The notes below the pieces were generated by a model. That model made no database searches and had not been told where the DNA came from. It saw only the letters and a list, made by a program, of their open reading frames with translations. Of a stretch of DNA of 64,000 nt, positions 9,945-21,953 are shown piece by piece (positions within the stretch are counted from its first letter, which is position 1; every line of letters begins with the position of its first letter). Source of the DNA: Bartonella fuyuanensis (GTDB lineage Bacteria > Pseudomonadota > Alphaproteobacteria > Rhizobiales > Rhizobiaceae); the NCBI RefSeq assembly GCF_014197255.1, contig NZ_JACIFE010000008.1:1-64000 (forward strand). The letters are read 5' to 3'. The position numbers and the translations under genes are program-made.

Positions 9945-11291
9945 ATGGCATCAGCAGCAGAGCAATTTGCTTCCAATATAAACTTCAGTACCTTTTCTCG
10001 TGCAACTGAATTAAAGAAGCGCATCTGGTTTACTCTGGCGGCGCTTCTTGTATATCGTTTTGGCACTTATATCTCTCTTCCGGGTATAAATATTGATGCT
10101 TTGCGGCAAACATTTGAGCATCATGCATCGGGTGTATTAGGGCTCTTTAATATGTTTGCTGGAGGTGCTGTTGGGCGTATGGCAATTTTTGCATTGGGGA
10201 TCATGCCTTATATATCGGCATCTATTATTGTACAATTGTTAACGTCTATTATTCCTTCTTTGGAAACTCTTAAAAAGGAAGGGGAATTGGGTCGTAAGAT
10301 TATTAATCAATATACGCGTTATGTAACAGTAGTATTGGCAATTCTACAGGCTTTTGGTATTGCGGTTGCGCTTGAAAGCGGTATAGGGACAGAGCTTCAA
10401 ATTGTTTTAGAACCAGGACTTATGTTTCGTATCTCTTCTGTTATTACGCTTGTGGGTGGGACAATGTTTTTAATGTGGCTTGGCGAGCAAATTACATCAC
10501 GCGGTGTTGGAAATGGGGTTTCTCTCATCATTTTTACAGGGATTGTGGCCAATTTTCCTTCTACTTTTGCCCAACTTTTGACAGCTCATAGTCAGGCTGA
10601 TTTATCAACTTTTCTTTTAATGGGAATTATTCTTATTGCTGTTTTTGTTATTGGGTTTATTGTTTTTATAGAGCGTGCGCAGCGGAGAATTCTTATTCAG
10701 TATCCAAAACGTCAGATTGGTAATCAAATATTTCAAGGTGATATGTCGCATCTTCCTTTAAAGTTGAATACGGCTGGTGTTATTCCTCCTATTTTTGCTT
10801 CATCTTTATTGTTATTACCTGCTACTATTAATAATTTTTCTGATAAAATGCCCCAATGGATTCAGGCGATTTCTTATTCTCTTTCTCATGGACAGCCATT
10901 TTATATGATTGTTTATGCATTTTTAATGGCGTTTTTTTGTTTTTTTTATACGGCTATTGTGTTTAATCCAAATGATACTGCAGATCAGTTGAAAAAGCAT
11001 TCTGGTTTTATTCCAGGGATTCGTCCGGGTGAGCGCACAGCCCAATATATTGATTATGTTTTGACACGTATTACTGTTGTGGGTGCTATTTATATTATCT
11101 TGGTTTGTTTGTTACCTGAATTTATGATATCGGCATTACAAGTTCCTTTTTATCTTGGGGGGACATCCTTATTAATTGTTGTTACTGTTACACTTGATAC
11201 GGTTGCTCAAATTCAGGGGCATCTTTTTGCACACCAATATGAAGGGTTGATAAAAAAATCAAAACTTCGTGGAGGTAGAAGGAATCGATGA
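9945..11291 (+). CDS. secY: Preprotein translocase subunit SecY
   Basis: This 448-residue inner-membrane protein forms the channel of the SecYEG translocon, through which the signal-peptide proteins of this window would pass. About ten hydrophobic segments are visible. Diagnostic pieces are the plug-region [17 protein letters not shown], the [14 protein letters not shown] helix, the cytoplasmic loop with [14 protein letters not shown] and the C-terminal loop [18 protein letters not shown]. It is in the conserved rplO-secY-adk order. The stop overlaps the adk start (ATGA). Confidence 0.97.
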   Translation: MASAAEQFASNINFSTFSRATELKKRIWFTLAALLVYRFGTYISLPGINIDALRQTFEHHASGVLGLFNMFAGGAVGRMAIFALGIMPYISASIIVQLLTSIIPSLETLKKEGELGRKIINQYTRYVTVVLAILQAFGIAVALESGIGTELQIVLEPGLMFRISSVITLVGGTMFLMWLGEQITSRGVGNGVSLIIFTGIVANFPSTFAQLLTAHSQADLSTFLLMGIILIAVFVIGFIVFIERAQRRILIQYPKRQIGNQIFQGDMSHLPLKLNTAGVIPPIFASSLLLLPATINNFSDKMPQWIQAISYSLSHGQPFYMIVYAFLMAFFCFFYTAIVFNPNDTADQLKKHSGFIPGIRPGERTAQYIDYVLTRITVVGAIYIILVCLLPEFMISALQVPFYLGGTSLLIVVTVTLDTVAQIQGHLFAHQYEGLIKKSKLRGGRRNR

Positions 11292-11866
11292 GAGTTATTC
11301 TTTTGGGTCCTCCTGGAGCAGGAAAAGGTACGCAAGCTAAAATGTTGACTGAGGAATATAACATTCCTCATTTATCAACAGGCGATATGTTGCGTGAGGT
11401 TATTACCAAAAAAACGGAAATTGGTAAAAAAGCAAAAACTATTATAAGTTCTGGTGCTTTAGTTCCTGATAGCATTGTTAATCAAATCGTATCAGATCGG
11501 ATTAATGAAGCTGATTGTAGAAACGGTTTTGTTTTAGACGGGTATCCACGAACTGTGGGACAAGCAGAGGTGTTACAGCAGATACTGGCGTCAAAAAATA
11601 TGCAACTTGATACTGTTATTGAATTGTATGCTGATGAAGATATATTGATTGAACGTATGAAGAAACGTGTTCAGGAAACGATAGTGGCTGGTGGGCAGGT
11701 TCGGCTAGATGATAATCCTGTTGTTTTTGCAAAAAGGTTAGTCGAATATCGTGAAAAAACAGCTCCCTTATCAAAATTTTATTCAGAGCGGGGAATCTTG
11801 AAGGTTATTGATGGAATGATTGGTATTGCTGAAGTGACACGAATGATTAGAGGATTTCTTTCATAA
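11288..11866 (+). CDS. adk: Adenylate kinase (short form)
   Basis: This 192-residue adenylate kinase interconverts ATP + AMP and 2 ADP. The P-loop [11 protein letters not shown] is at residues 7-17, HLSTGDMLR at 29-37 and the DGYPRT AMP-binding motif near 84. The LID is the short zinc-free type (around [15 protein letters not shown]), as in other Rhizobiales. It overlaps secY by 4 bases. Confidence 0.97.
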   Translation: MRVILLGPPGAGKGTQAKMLTEEYNIPHLSTGDMLREVITKKTEIGKKAKTIISSGALVPDSIVNQIVSDRINEADCRNGFVLDGYPRTVGQAEVLQQILASKNMQLDTVIELYADEDILIERMKKRVQETIVAGGQVRLDDNPVVFAKRLVEYREKTAPLSKFYSERGILKVIDGMIGIAEVTRMIRGFLS

Positions 11867-12041
11867 GATTTTTTTTAGAAGTAAATGAAAACAGTTGACT
11901 TTTGAGATGAAATCTATCACAAACGGGTTTAGTTCATTTCGATGAAATAGGAGGATTCGGAAGGGTTTCTGAGTCCATTTTTTTCTGTAAGGTATATCAG
12001 GTATTTTATATAATTTGTCAACATAACTAAGGAGAGTAGGC

Positions 12042-12410
12042 GTGGCTCGTATTGCTGGCGTCAATATCCCGACAAATAAGCGCGCTATCGTTGCGCTTCA
12101 ATATATTCACGGGATTGGACCAAAATTTGCTCAAGAGATTATTCAAAAGGTTGGCATTCCCATAAGGCGTCGTGTGAATGAACTTTCAGATACTGAGGTT
12201 TTACGGATTCGTGAAGCGATAGATCAGGGCTATCAGGTTGAAGGGGATCTTCGTCGTGAGGTTGCTATGAATGTTAAGCGTTTGATGGATCTTGGTTGTT
12301 ATCGTGGATTGCGTCATCGTCGGTCTTTGCCTGTTCGAGGGCAGCGTACACATACGAATGCTCGTACGCGTAAAGGTCCTGCTAAGGCAATTGCTGGTAA
12401 GAAGAAATAA
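12042..12410 (+). CDS. rpsM: 30S ribosomal protein S13
   Basis: This 122-residue S13 has a GTG start at 12042 behind AAGGAGAGTAGGC. The motifs [30 protein letters not shown] and [18 protein letters not shown] are diagnostic. S13 contacts P-site tRNA and bridges to L5. The 175-base spacer after adk could hold an internal promoter. Confidence 0.96.
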   Translation: MARIAGVNIPTNKRAIVALQYIHGIGPKFAQEIIQKVGIPIRRRVNELSDTEVLRIREAIDQGYQVEGDLRREVAMNVKRLMDLGCYRGLRHRRSLPVRGQRTHTNARTRKGPAKAIAGKKK

Positions 12411-12523
12411 GAGCCTTTAGTAGAAGTTTTTTATATATTCTGTTTCTTGTTTGGTTTTTAGCAAGGAAAAGAAGATGCGGCTGCTGATATTACGGCAGTG
12501 ATGAGATCGTTGAAAGGGAGATT

Positions 12524-12913
12524 ATGGCCAAGGAAGCCACACGTGTTCGTCGTCGCGAACGTAAGAATATTTCGTCGGGTGTTGTGCATATTAATTCAAC
12601 ATTTAATAACACAATGATTACTATTACTGATGCACAGGGAAACGCGATTGCGTGGTCATCTGCTGGTGCTCAAGGGTTTAAAGGGGCGCGTAAATCTACA
12701 CCCTTTGCTGCTCAAGTTGCTGCGGAAGATTGTGCAAAAAAGGCGCAAGAGCATGGGATGCGTTCTTTGGAAGTTGAAGTTTGTGGACCTGGATCGGGGC
12801 GTGAATCTGCTTTACGTGCGTTGCAATCTGTTGGTTTTGTTATTACTTCTATTCGTGATGTAACACCAATTCCTCATAATGGATGTCGTCCACGAAAAAG
12901 GCGGCGTGTTTAA
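12524..12913 (+). CDS. rpsK: 30S ribosomal protein S11
   Basis: This 129-residue S11 has [20 protein letters not shown] and [18 protein letters not shown], the universally conserved C-terminus. S11 forms part of the 30S platform near the E site. A GGGAG ribosome binding site lies seven bases before the ATG. Confidence 0.97.
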   Translation: MAKEATRVRRRERKNISSGVVHINSTFNNTMITITDAQGNAIAWSSAGAQGFKGARKSTPFAAQVAAEDCAKKAQEHGMRSLEVEVCGPGSGRESALRALQSVGFVITSIRDVTPIPHNGCRPRKRRRV

Positions 12914-13019
12914 ATGGGTGTTGTTTTTTGTTGTCGGAGATTTCTCTGATGTTCACTCTGATGTTCACATTGGTCGTTACGATTGAATGGTAACGGAACT
13001 AAAGAACGGGAATAAAAAT

Positions 13020-14033
13020 ATGATCCAGAAAAACTGGCAGGAACTTATTAAGCCCAATAAGGTTGAGTCATGTGCGCATGATAATCCGAATATTACAAGT
13101 GTGATTGCTGAGCCTCTTGAGCGGGGGTTTGGGTTAACGTTGGGAAATGCGCTTCGTCGCGTATTGTTATCTTCATTGCGTGGTGCAGCTATTACTGCTG
13201 TGCAGATTGATGGTGTTTTGCATGAATTTTCATCAATTCCAGGTGTGCGTGAGGATGTTACGGATATTATTCTAAATATAAAGGAAATTGCACTTCGTAT
13301 GGAAGAAGAAGGGCCTAAGCGTGTTGTTGTTTATAAAGAGGGGCCTGGTGTTGTGAGAGCGGGAGATATCAATACTGTTGGAGATATGGAAATTTTAAAT
13401 CCAGATCATGTTATTTGTACTCTTGATGAAGATGCTGAAATTCGTATGGAATTTATTGTTAACACAGGAAAGGGGTATGTTCCATCTGATCGTAATTGTA
13501 TTGATGATTCACGTATAGGACTTATCCCAGTTGATAGTCTTTATTCACCAATTCGTAAAGTATCTTATAAAGTAGAAAATACTCGTGAAGGTCAGGTTCT
13601 GGATTATGATAAATTAACATTAACGGTTGAAACAAATGGTGCTATTAATGGAGAAGATGCTGTTGCTTTTGCAGCACGCATTCTCCAAGATCAATTGTCA
13701 TTATTTATTAATTTTGAAGAGCCACAGAAGGAGCTTGTTGAAGAGACTGATTCTGAGCTTTCGTTTAATCCAGCACTTCTTAAAAAAGTGGATGAATTAG
13801 AGCTTTCGGTTCGTTCGGCAAATTGTCTTAAGAATGATAATATTGTTTATATTGGTGATCTGATTCAAAAAACGGAATCTGAAATGCTTCGGACACCAAA
13901 TTTTGGTCGCAAATCGTTGAATGAGATTAAAGAGGTTTTAGCGTGTATGGGGTTACATCTTGGGATGGAGATTCCTGCATGGCCGCCTGAAAACATTGAT
14001 GATCTTGCTAAACGCTATGAAGATCAGTATTAA
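13020..14033 (+). CDS. rpoA: DNA-directed RNA polymerase subunit alpha
   Basis: This is a 337-residue alpha subunit from the ATG at 13020 ([16 protein letters not shown]), the family's usual start. An ATG at 12987 would add 11 atypical residues. The N-terminal domain has [23 protein letters not shown] and [21 protein letters not shown]. The C-terminal domain near residues 250-330 has [22 protein letters not shown], which contacts UP elements and activators. It lies between rpsK and rplQ. Confidence 0.96.
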   Translation: MIQKNWQELIKPNKVESCAHDNPNITSVIAEPLERGFGLTLGNALRRVLLSSLRGAAITAVQIDGVLHEFSSIPGVREDVTDIILNIKEIALRMEEEGPKRVVVYKEGPGVVRAGDINTVGDMEILNPDHVICTLDEDAEIRMEFIVNTGKGYVPSDRNCIDDSRIGLIPVDSLYSPIRKVSYKVENTREGQVLDYDKLTLTVETNGAINGEDAVAFAARILQDQLSLFINFEEPQKELVEETDSELSFNPALLKKVDELELSVRSANCLKNDNIVYIGDLIQKTESEMLRTPNFGRKSLNEIKEVLACMGLHLGMEIPAWPPENIDDLAKRYEDQY

Positions 14034-14057
14034 AGTTAGAATTTAAGGAGAGGGCTT

Positions 14058-14486
14058 ATGCGCCATAAGAAGTCAGGCCGCAAATTGAATCGGACTGCCA
14101 GTCACCGTAAAGCGATGTTTGCAAATATGGCAATGTCGTTGATCGAGCATGAGCAGATTATAACAACACTTCCAAAAGCTAAAGCAATTCGTCCTATTGT
14201 TGAAAAACTTATTACTCTTGGCAAGCGTGGAGGTTTGCATGCGCGTCGACAAGCGATTGCTGCGCTTCGTGATTCAGCAAAGGTTGCAAAATTATTTGAT
14301 ACGCTTGCGCCGCGTTATGCTTCACGCAACGGTGGGTATTTGCGTATTATGAAAGCGGGATTTCGTACTGGTGATAATGCACCCATGGCTGTTATAGAAT
14401 TCGTTGATCGTGATGTTGAAGCAAAAGGAGCTAGGAATCGTGCTCGTGTGGGAGTTTCTGAAAGTGAAAAGGAGGCTTCTTCGTAG
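14058..14486 (+). CDS. rplQ: 50S ribosomal protein L17
   Basis: This 142-residue L17 starts [20 protein letters not shown] and has the [18 protein letters not shown] and [20 protein letters not shown] motifs. It ends the long ribosomal block, and a strong intrinsic terminator lies about 30 bases after the stop. Confidence 0.96.
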   Translation: MRHKKSGRKLNRTASHRKAMFANMAMSLIEHEQIITTLPKAKAIRPIVEKLITLGKRGGLHARRQAIAALRDSAKVAKLFDTLAPRYASRNGGYLRIMKAGFRTGDNAPMAVIEFVDRDVEAKGARNRARVGVSESEKEASS

Positions 14487-14514
14487 ATTCTTCTTATTCT
14501 GTTGAATTTTTAAA

Positions 14515-14542
14515 GGCCGCCTTGTCTTGGGCGGTTTTTTTT
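14515..14542 (+). terminator. Rho-independent terminator after rplQ
   Basis: CCGCC (14517-14521) pairs with GGCGG (14530-14534) around an 8-base loop, followed by a run of eight T (14535-14542). This is a classic intrinsic terminator and marks the end of the tuf-rplQ ribosomal block. Confidence 0.85.
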
Positions 14543-14755
14543 ATGAGCACTTTTAAGTTTGTTTTACTTGAGAAATAAATGCAGGGAGAAAGTTATATGA
14601 TGTTGAATTATCTGATTTTTATAATATTTATTGTTTAGATAGATTGTTTTTATTTGCTATTATGAAATATTAATAGAAATCCTTAATTTGCGGGGATAGT
14701 TTTTAAAATTCTATTAACTTTCAACAGAATGTACTGATTTTATAAGGAGTAGATT

Positions 14756-16150
14756 ATGAGGTATTCTTTTGGGGTGCGGATTTTTTTTGCGATTATGCTG
14801 CAGATATCGTTTGATCATGTGTATGCTCATATTCCTCAAACACAAAAAGAAATTACTCTTTCATTTGCTCCTTTAGTTAAAAAAACAGTTCCATCTGTTG
14901 TAAATATTTATGCAGCTCGACAAATTAAAGCGCGCTCACCTTTTGAGGGTGATCCATTTTTTGAGCAATTTTTTGGTCATTTTCAAAATAATTTTCCTGT
15001 CCGTAAGCAATCATCATTAGGGTCAGGAGTAATTGTTGATGCACGTGGTTTGATTGTTACAAATTACCACGTTATTAAAGATGCAAGCGAAATTAAAGTG
15101 GCTTTTTCTGATGGACGTGAATTTGAGAGCAAAGTTATACTCAAAGATGAAGCAACAGATCTTGCCGTTTTGGAAGTTGATGCAAAAAATGCTCAATTTC
15201 CTGTTCTTCCTTTAGGAAACTCTGATGCTGTTGAAGTTGGTGATCTTGTTCTTGCTATTGGTAATCCTTTTGGTGTTGGGCAAACGGTTACAAGTGGTAT
15301 TGTTTCAGCGCAAGCGCGTACACGTGTTGGGATTTCTGATTTTGACTTTTTTATTCAAACAGACGCTGCTATTAATCCAGGGAATTCTGGTGGAGCTTTA
15401 ATTGATATCAAAGGTCAGTTAATTGGGATTAATACGGCTATTTATTCGCGTTCCGGTGGTTCTGTAGGCATTGGTTTTGCTATTCCAGTTAATCTTGTAA
15501 AAGTGATGCTTGATACTGTTAAACGCGGTGGAAAATATTTTGTGCCGCCTTATATTGGGGCATCTTTTCAAAATATTACATCTGATATTGCTGGTGGTTT
15601 AGGTTTAGAACGTCCCTATGGTGCTCTTATTATTGAAGTTATCAAAGATAGTCCTGCTGAAAAAGCTGGTTTGAAAGTGGGCGATGTTATTTTAAGTGTG
15701 CAAGGAGTGCGCGTTGAGAGTCCAGATAGTCTTGGGTATCGTTTGATGATTGCTGGCATTGGGCATAGCCTTGCTTTAGAATATTTACGAAGTGGAAAAA
15801 TTTTAAAAACACAAATAATAGTTTCATCAATATCGGAAACTGCACTTTTAAAATCTGAAAAAATCGTGGGTGAAAGTCCTCTTGCTGGTGCTGAGGTATT
15901 AGATTTAACACCACAAAATAGTCGACGGTTTCATCTTCCTGTATCTGCAAAAGGTGTTGTGATTATCAATCTTGATGAAATGAGCAATGCTGCTGGAATT
16001 TTTCGGTCAGGAGATATTCTACGTGTTATAAATGGCCATAAAATTCAAACAGTTCATCAATTGAAAAAGATTCTTATGCAAGCTCGTTCGCGTACGTGGC
16101 AATTGGAATATGAACGTGAGGGTATGTATATTCGTCAATTTATTCGTTGA
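14756..16150 (+). CDS. DegP/HtrA-type periplasmic serine protease
   Basis: This 464-residue protease/chaperone degrades misfolded envelope proteins. A signal peptide covers about residues 1-25. The trypsin-like domain has the catalytic triad His105 (VTNYHVIKD), Asp135 (TDLAVLEVD) and Ser211 (NPGNSGGALI). Two PDZ domains follow (around 260-350 with KDSPAEKAGLKVGDVIL, and 370-460). A TAAGGAG ribosome binding site precedes the ATG. It is shorter than a typical Rhizobiales DegP (about 500 residues), so it may be a DegQ/Do-like paralogue. Bartonella has more than one HtrA protein, so I give no numbered symbol. Confidence 0.9.
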   Translation: MRYSFGVRIFFAIMLQISFDHVYAHIPQTQKEITLSFAPLVKKTVPSVVNIYAARQIKARSPFEGDPFFEQFFGHFQNNFPVRKQSSLGSGVIVDARGLIVTNYHVIKDASEIKVAFSDGREFESKVILKDEATDLAVLEVDAKNAQFPVLPLGNSDAVEVGDLVLAIGNPFGVGQTVTSGIVSAQARTRVGISDFDFFIQTDAAINPGNSGGALIDIKGQLIGINTAIYSRSGGSVGIGFAIPVNLVKVMLDTVKRGGKYFVPPYIGASFQNITSDIAGGLGLERPYGALIIEVIKDSPAEKAGLKVGDVILSVQGVRVESPDSLGYRLMIAGIGHSLALEYLRSGKILKTQIIVSSISETALLKSEKIVGESPLAGAEVLDLTPQNSRRFHLPVSAKGVVIINLDEMSNAAGIFRSGDILRVINGHKIQTVHQLKKILMQARSRTWQLEYEREGMYIRQFIR

Positions 16151-16158
16151 GGTTTTTT

Positions 16159-17478
16159 TTGAAGAAAGATTTTTTTACTTCATCGTTTGATTTTCAAGTT
16201 AATAAAAATCAGCCTCTTGCAGAAAGAATGCGCCCTTGTTCTCTCAATGATGTTGTGGGACAAAAGCATTTGATCGGAGGGGATGGTTTGCTTTCACGTA
16301 TGGTGGCAGCTGGTTCAATTGGATCGATGATTTTTTGGGGACCTCCAGGGACGGGAAAAACTACAGTTGCACGTTTGTTAGCACTTGAGACAAATTTCGT
16401 GTTTGAACAAATTTCTGCTATTTTTACAGGAGTTTCTGAACTTAAAAAGATTTTTGAAGTTGCAAAGAGGCGTTTTATATCTGGGGATAAAACCCTTCTT
16501 TTTGTTGATGAAATTCATCGGTTTAATCGAGCACAGCAGGATAGTTTCCTTCCTGTTATGGAGGATGGTACTGTGGTCCTTATAGGTGCGACAACTGAAA
16601 ATCCTTCTTTTGAGCTTAATGCTGCTCTTCTTTCACGTGCACGCGTTGTGACGTTTTTTTCTCATGATTATGAGAGTTTGGACAGGCTTTTGAGGCGTGC
16701 TGAAGAAGTGAAGGGAAAATTTCTTCCCGTGGATAATAATGCTAGAAACGTTTTGATAGAGATATCTGATGGTGATGCACGGGTAGCATTGACATTGGCA
16801 GAAGAAGTTTGGTCTATTGCACCGTCAGAAGAGATTCTTGATGTTGCTGCTTTGCAAAAAGTTATTCAACGTCGTGCACCCATTTATGATAAAGGACGAG
16901 ATAGCCATTATAATCTCATTTCAGCATTGCATAAATCCGTTCGTGGGTCTGATCCTGATGCAGCGCTTTATTATTTGGCACGTATGTTGGATGCCGGTGA
17001 AGATCCTCACTATATTGGACGACGATTGGTTCGTATGGCTGTTGAAGATGTTGGTTTAGCAGATCCTCAAGCTCTTATCATTTGTAATGCGGCAAAAGAC
17101 GCTTATGATTATTTAGGATCACCGGAAGGAGAATTGGCTTTGGCACAGGCATGTCTTTATGTTGCAACTGCACCAAAGTCAAATGCAACATATCTCGCGT
17201 ATAAAGCAGCTATGCATTGTGCGCGTAAAAATGGTTCTTTGTCGCCGCCTAAGCATATTCTTAATGCTCCTACGAAATTTATGAAAGAGGAAGGGTATGG
17301 TGATGGTTATTGTTATGACCATGATGAACCAGATGCTTTTTCAGGGCAAGAGTACTTTCCTGAAAAACTTGGGCGTCAGAGTTATTATAAACCAGTTGAG
17401 CGTGGTTTTGAACGAGAAATTTTAAAACGGCTTGAATGGTGGAAACAATTGCGCCAAAAAATCAAAAATAAAGTTTAA
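16159..17478 (+). CDS. rarA: AAA+ ATPase RarA (MgsA), replication-associated recombination protein
   Basis: This protein of about 439 residues belongs to the RarA/WRNIP1 family, clamp-loader-like ATPases that act at stalled replication forks. The Walker A motif is GPPGTGKTT (about residues 61-69) and Walker B is LLFVDEIHRFN. IGATTENPSFELN is the sensor-1 region, and the C-terminal domain has SHYNLISALHKSVRGSDPDA. No ATG start is available. A TTG at 16159 with GAGG seven bases upstream is chosen; a TTG at 16147 overlapping the degP stop is the alternative. Either way it is coupled to the protease gene. Confidence 0.92.
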   Translation: MKKDFFTSSFDFQVNKNQPLAERMRPCSLNDVVGQKHLIGGDGLLSRMVAAGSIGSMIFWGPPGTGKTTVARLLALETNFVFEQISAIFTGVSELKKIFEVAKRRFISGDKTLLFVDEIHRFNRAQQDSFLPVMEDGTVVLIGATTENPSFELNAALLSRARVVTFFSHDYESLDRLLRRAEEVKGKFLPVDNNARNVLIEISDGDARVALTLAEEVWSIAPSEEILDVAALQKVIQRRAPIYDKGRDSHYNLISALHKSVRGSDPDAALYYLARMLDAGEDPHYIGRRLVRMAVEDVGLADPQALIICNAAKDAYDYLGSPEGELALAQACLYVATAPKSNATYLAYKAAMHCARKNGSLSPPKHILNAPTKFMKEEGYGDGYCYDHDEPDAFSGQEYFPEKLGRQSYYKPVERGFEREILKRLEWWKQLRQKIKNKV

Positions 17479-18078
17479 GTTAAAATAAATTTTTTATTGA
17501 TCTTAGATTTATTTTTTATCCCTTAATAAATTGGATGAACAATTTAGTTTATATTTTAAATGCTTATTGGATTAGTGGTAGTGTCATTTTTAAGTGATAT
17601 TTTTAAAAATGCATGTTCTTTTACGGATTTAAGGTTAAAAGATATTTCATTCAACAATTAAACTGTCTTATTTGTGTGGTTAATTAGATGCAATCTAGTA
17701 TGTTTTTGATTGGTGATGCATTTTTGTGTGATCAATATCAGAGGAGTGATTCTCTCTTAAGTATTTAATTAAAGGGATACGCAAAGGGACCATAGAACAT
17801 TGTGTTGAAATTGAAAATGTTCCTTTTCTAGAAAGATATAAATGTATTAATTTTCTTTCATATAGAAGTATTATTTTACTGTTACTAAAACCTATTTTGT
17901 GTCATAAGATAAGCAATGTTAGGTCTTTTATTGTGGTGATTTTGATGTGTTCTGGGTAGAATGTGGAGATAGGAATGGGAATAGTCTGTGAAAATCTAAA
18001 TTCAATGCTTTAGTTAAATTAAAAATACAGTGCACAATATAAGTGTTGGATTATTATGAATCAATCAAGGATATAATC
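17479..18078. other. 600-base AT-rich non-coding gap upstream of recA
   Basis: No plausible reading frame or RNA gene is seen. The gap should hold the recA promoter. The only structured element is an imperfect dyad, GAACATT (17795-17801) facing AATGTTC (17816-17822) across 14 bases. The direct-repeat alphaproteobacterial SOS box (GTTC-N7-GTTC) was not found. Confidence 0.6.
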
Positions 18079-19122
18079 GTGGATAAAACAAAAGCTCTCG
18101 ATGCTGCTCTCTCACAAATTGAACGTTCTTTTGGTAAAGGCTCCATTATGCGTCTTGGGCAAAAAGAGCAGGTTGTTGAAATTGAAACAGTTCCAACAGG
18201 GTCGTTATCCTTGGATATTGCTTTAGGAATTGGTGGACTACCAAAGGGCCGTATTGTTGAGGTTTATGGACCAGAAAGTTCTGGGAAAACAACATTGGCT
18301 CTGCATGCTATTGCTGAGGCGCAGAGAAGCGGTGGGATTTGTGCTTTTATTGATGCAGAGCATGCGCTTGATCCTATTTATGCACGTAAGCTTGGTGTAG
18401 ATTTAGAAAACTTGTTCATTTCTCAGCCAGATACTGGTGAACAGGCATTAGAAATTACAGAGACGTTGGTTCGTTCTGGTGCAGTTGATGTGCTTGTTGT
18501 GGATTCTGTCGCAGCTTTAACACCACGGGCAGAAATTGATGGTGAAATGGGTGATGCTTTGCCTGGATTGCAAGCTCGGTTAATGAGTAAAGCATTGCGG
18601 AAATTAACAGCAGCAATTTTTCGTTCTAATTGTATGGTAGTCTTTATTAATCAAATTCGCATGAAAATTGGTGTGATGTTTGGCTCTCCTGAAACGACAA
18701 CAGGTGGAAATGCTTTAAAGTTTTATGCTTCTGTTCGTTTAGATATTCGTCGCATTGGATCTATTAAAGATAGGGATGCAATCGTTGGTAATCAGACGCG
18801 TGTTAAAGTGGTAAAGAATAAATTGGCACCTCCGTTCAAACAGGTTGAGTTTGATATTATTTATGGTGAAGGCATTTCCAAAGTAGGTGAATTGATTGAT
18901 TTAGGTGTCAAGGTTGGCATTGTGGAAAAATCTGGTGCATGGTTTTCTTATAATTCTCAGCGTTTAGGACAGGGGCGTGAGAATGCAAAACAGTTTTTAC
19001 GTGAACATGCGGAAATAGCTGCAGAGATTGAAGCAGCTTTGCGCCAAAATGCCGGTTTGATTGCGATTGAATTATTAGAAAATGCAGGGTCAGAAAATAC
19101 AGAAAGCGATGAAGCTATTTGA
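18079..19122 (+). CDS. recA: Recombinase RecA
   Basis: This is a 347-residue RecA from a GTG at 18079 ([20 protein letters not shown]), with AAGGA seven bases upstream. An earlier GTG at 18043 would add 12 atypical residues and lacks a binding site. Walker A is GPESSGKTT (64-72). Walker B is in [11 protein letters not shown], loop L2 follows [22 protein letters not shown], and the C-terminus is acidic. RecA drives strand exchange and triggers LexA cleavage. Confidence 0.97.
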   Translation: MDKTKALDAALSQIERSFGKGSIMRLGQKEQVVEIETVPTGSLSLDIALGIGGLPKGRIVEVYGPESSGKTTLALHAIAEAQRSGGICAFIDAEHALDPIYARKLGVDLENLFISQPDTGEQALEITETLVRSGAVDVLVVDSVAALTPRAEIDGEMGDALPGLQARLMSKALRKLTAAIFRSNCMVVFINQIRMKIGVMFGSPETTTGGNALKFYASVRLDIRRIGSIKDRDAIVGNQTRVKVVKNKLAPPFKQVEFDIIYGEGISKVGELIDLGVKVGIVEKSGAWFSYNSQRLGQGRENAKQFLREHAEIAAEIEAALRQNAGLIAIELLENAGSENTESDEAI

Positions 19123-19289
19123 TAGAGCGTTTTTTCATCTATAGTTTTTTTATTTAAGATTTTTTCAATTTTTTTGAAAAAACATTCTGCTTTTTGATTA
19201 ACTGACTCTGCGAGTGTAGCAATAGAGAATGTTAAATTCGGAAGGTATTTAATTTTTATGGTTTTGCACTGTACTTTACAGGTATTAAT

Positions 19290-21953
19290 ATGAATAGTGT
19301 TAATAACATTCGGTCAAGCTTTTTGGACTATTTTCATCGTAATGGGCATAAAATTCTTTCTTCTAGTCCACTTATTCCCCGTAATGATCCCACACTCATG
19401 TTTACAAATGCAGGAATGGTACAGTTTAAAAATGTCTTTACTGGACTTCAACAACCTCCTTATAAGCAGGCAACAACGGTGCAAAAATGTGTTCGTGCAG
19501 GTGGAAAGCATAATGATCTTGATAATGTTGGTTATACAGCGCGCCATCATACGTTTTTTGAAATGTTGGGGAATTTTTCTTTTGGTGATTATTTTAAAGA
19601 AGAAGCCATTTTTTTATCATGGAATCTTTTAACAAAGGAATTTTGTCTGCCAAAAGATAAATTATTAGTAACAGTTTATCATACTGATGATGTTGCTGCT
19701 GAATTATGGCGTAAAATTTCAGGTCTTTCAGATGAAAAAATTGTTCGGATTGCGACAGCTGATAATTTTTGGACAATGAGCGATACAGGTCCTTGTGGTC
19801 CTTGTTCGGAGATTTTTTATGATCATGGTGATGAAATCAGGGGGGGGCCTCCTGGAAGTATGGAAGAAGAAGGTGATCGCTTTATTGAGATTTGGAATCT
19901 AGTTTTCATGCAGTATGAGCAAGTAAGCAAGGCAGAGCGCGTTGAATTGTCTCATCCTTCTATTGATACTGGCATGGGATTAGAGCGAATTGCTGCTGTT
20001 TTACAGGGGGTTCATGATAACTATGATATTGATCTTTTTCGTGCATTAATTGAAGCATCAAAAGAAATTACAGGAGTTGAGGCAACTGGCGATTTTATTG
20101 TAAGTTATCGTGTTATTGCTGATCATCTTCGCTCATGTGCATTTTTGATTGCTGATGGTGTTCTTCCTTCTAATGAAGGAAGGGGATATGTTTTACGTCG
20201 TATTATGCGTCGTGCTATGCGTCATGCGCATCTTCTTGGTGCTAAAGATCCTTTAATGTGGCGGCTTTTACCCGCTTTAATTCGCGAAATGGGGCAAGCT
20301 TATCCTGAATTGGTGCGTGCTGAATCTTTAATTTCGGAAATTCTGAAGTTAGAAGAAATGCGTTTTCGCAAAACACTTGAACGAGGACTTGGTTTGTTAA
20401 ATGAAGCGAGTAGTCTGCTTAAAGAAGGAGATCATTTAAATGGTGAAGTTGCTTTCAAGCTTTATGATACTTATGGTTTTCCGCTTGATTTGACGCAAGA
20501 TGTGCTTCGGCATCGTGGAATATCTGTCGATGTTGATACCTTTGATAATGCAATGAAACGTCAGAAAGAGGGAGCTCGTGCTCATTGGTCTGGTTCTGGT
20601 GAAGCAGTGACAGAGACAATTTGGTTTTCTGTTCGTGATAGAGTAGGGGTTACAGAATTTTTAGGTTATGAAACAGAAAAAGCTGAAGGAATTATTACGG
20701 CTCTTGTGTGTGATGGTAAAATTGTTGATGATGTTTCTCTAGGGCAGAAAGCCATTCTTGTGGTGAATCAGACCCCTTTTTATGGTGAATCTGGAGGGCA
20801 AATTGGTGATAGCGGTATCATTTCTGGTGAAGGTTTTATTTTTGAGGTGTATGATACTCAGAAAAAAGCTGATGGTATTTTTATTCATCTTGGAGAAGTA
20901 AAATCTGGTCAGGCGAAGATATTTGATTGTGTTGAATTAATCGTGGATGTTGTGCGTCGTAAAAAAATTCGTGCAAACCATTCTGCTACTCATTTATTAC
21001 ACGAGGCTTTACGACAAATATTGGGATCTCATGTTACTCAAAAAGGCTCCCTTGTATTGCCGGATCGTTTGCGTTTTGATTTTTCTCATCCAAAATCTGT
21101 TTCTTTGGAAGAATTGAAAAAAATAGAAGATTTGGCAAATGAGATTGTTTTGCAAAATAGTAGAATTATAACACGACTCATGACTGTAGATAATGCAATT
21201 TCTGAAGGAGCAATGGCGTTATTTGGTGAAAAGTATGGAGATGAAGTTCGCGTTGTTTCTATGGGAAAACCTCTTGAGGGAGGGGTTAAAAAATGCTGGT
21301 CAATTGAGCTTTGTGGAGGGATACATGTAGAAAGAACAGGCGATATTGGTTTGATTCATATTGTTTCTGAAAGTTCTGTTTCAGCTGGGGTGCGTCGGAT
21401 TGAAGCTTTAACAGGGAAAGAAGCACGTCTTTATCTTTGTCAACAAGATGAACATATACATGAGATCGCTGATCTTTTAAAAACTTCTTCCTTAGATGTA
21501 GAAAAACGCGTACGAATTTTGCTTGATGATTGTCGTAAACTTGAAAAAGATTTGAATGATATACGAAAAAAAATACTATTAAGTGATGTGATAACAGAAA
21601 GTATCCAAGATGATATTATCGTCATCAATGGATTTTCTTTTATCGGACGCGTTGTTAAAAATATTTTACCACGGAATCTTAAGGCATTAGTCGATTTTGG
21701 GAAAAAACAAATTGGATCTGGAGTGGTGGCTTTTATTAGTGTTTCGGAGGATGGAAAAGGGAGTGCTATTGTTGGCGTTACAGATGATTTAACAGGTAAG
21801 TTGAATGCTATTGATCTTGTTCGTATTCTTTCAGCAGTGCTTGGTGGTCAAGGTGGTGGTGGTCGTCCTGATATGGCGCAGGCTGGTGGTCCTGAGGGGA
21901 ACAAGGCAGGTGAAGCATTTACAGTACTAAGAGATTTTCTTGAAAAAATTTAA
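19290..21953 (+). CDS. alaS: Alanyl-tRNA synthetase
   Basis: This 887-residue class II synthetase charges tRNA-Ala. The N-terminal catalytic domain has [20 protein letters not shown] and [19 protein letters not shown]. The editing domain has [11 protein letters not shown] near residue 562 and [13 protein letters not shown] near 674, the zinc-binding HxxxH and CxxxH. A Gly-rich C-terminal DHHA1 segment ([16 protein letters not shown]) closes the protein. A run of eight G (19840-19847) lies inside the reading frame. It lies downstream of recA, a common order in alphaproteobacteria. Confidence 0.97.
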   Translation: MNSVNNIRSSFLDYFHRNGHKILSSSPLIPRNDPTLMFTNAGMVQFKNVFTGLQQPPYKQATTVQKCVRAGGKHNDLDNVGYTARHHTFFEMLGNFSFGDYFKEEAIFLSWNLLTKEFCLPKDKLLVTVYHTDDVAAELWRKISGLSDEKIVRIATADNFWTMSDTGPCGPCSEIFYDHGDEIRGGPPGSMEEEGDRFIEIWNLVFMQYEQVSKAERVELSHPSIDTGMGLERIAAVLQGVHDNYDIDLFRALIEASKEITGVEATGDFIVSYRVIADHLRSCAFLIADGVLPSNEGRGYVLRRIMRRAMRHAHLLGAKDPLMWRLLPALIREMGQAYPELVRAESLISEILKLEEMRFRKTLERGLGLLNEASSLLKEGDHLNGEVAFKLYDTYGFPLDLTQDVLRHRGISVDVDTFDNAMKRQKEGARAHWSGSGEAVTETIWFSVRDRVGVTEFLGYETEKAEGIITALVCDGKIVDDVSLGQKAILVVNQTPFYGESGGQIGDSGIISGEGFIFEVYDTQKKADGIFIHLGEVKSGQAKIFDCVELIVDVVRRKKIRANHSATHLLHEALRQILGSHVTQKGSLVLPDRLRFDFSHPKSVSLEELKKIEDLANEIVLQNSRIITRLMTVDNAISEGAMALFGEKYGDEVRVVSMGKPLEGGVKKCWSIELCGGIHVERTGDIGLIHIVSESSVSAGVRRIEALTGKEARLYLCQQDEHIHEIADLLKTSSLDVEKRVRILLDDCRKLEKDLNDIRKKILLSDVITESIQDDIIVINGFSFIGRVVKNILPRNLKALVDFGKKQIGSGVVAFISVSEDGKGSAIVGVTDDLTGKLNAIDLVRILSAVLGGQGGGGRPDMAQAGGPEGNKAGEAFTVLRDFLEKI

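Noticed and set aside
18043-18078. Upstream GTG start for recA
   Set aside because: It adds 12 residues not typical of RecA and lacks a binding site; GTG at 18079 has AAGGA at good spacing.
19160-19182. A/T-only hairpin after recA as a terminator
   Set aside because: TTTTTTCAA/TTGAAAAAA can pair, but the stem has a single G-C pair and is expected by chance here.
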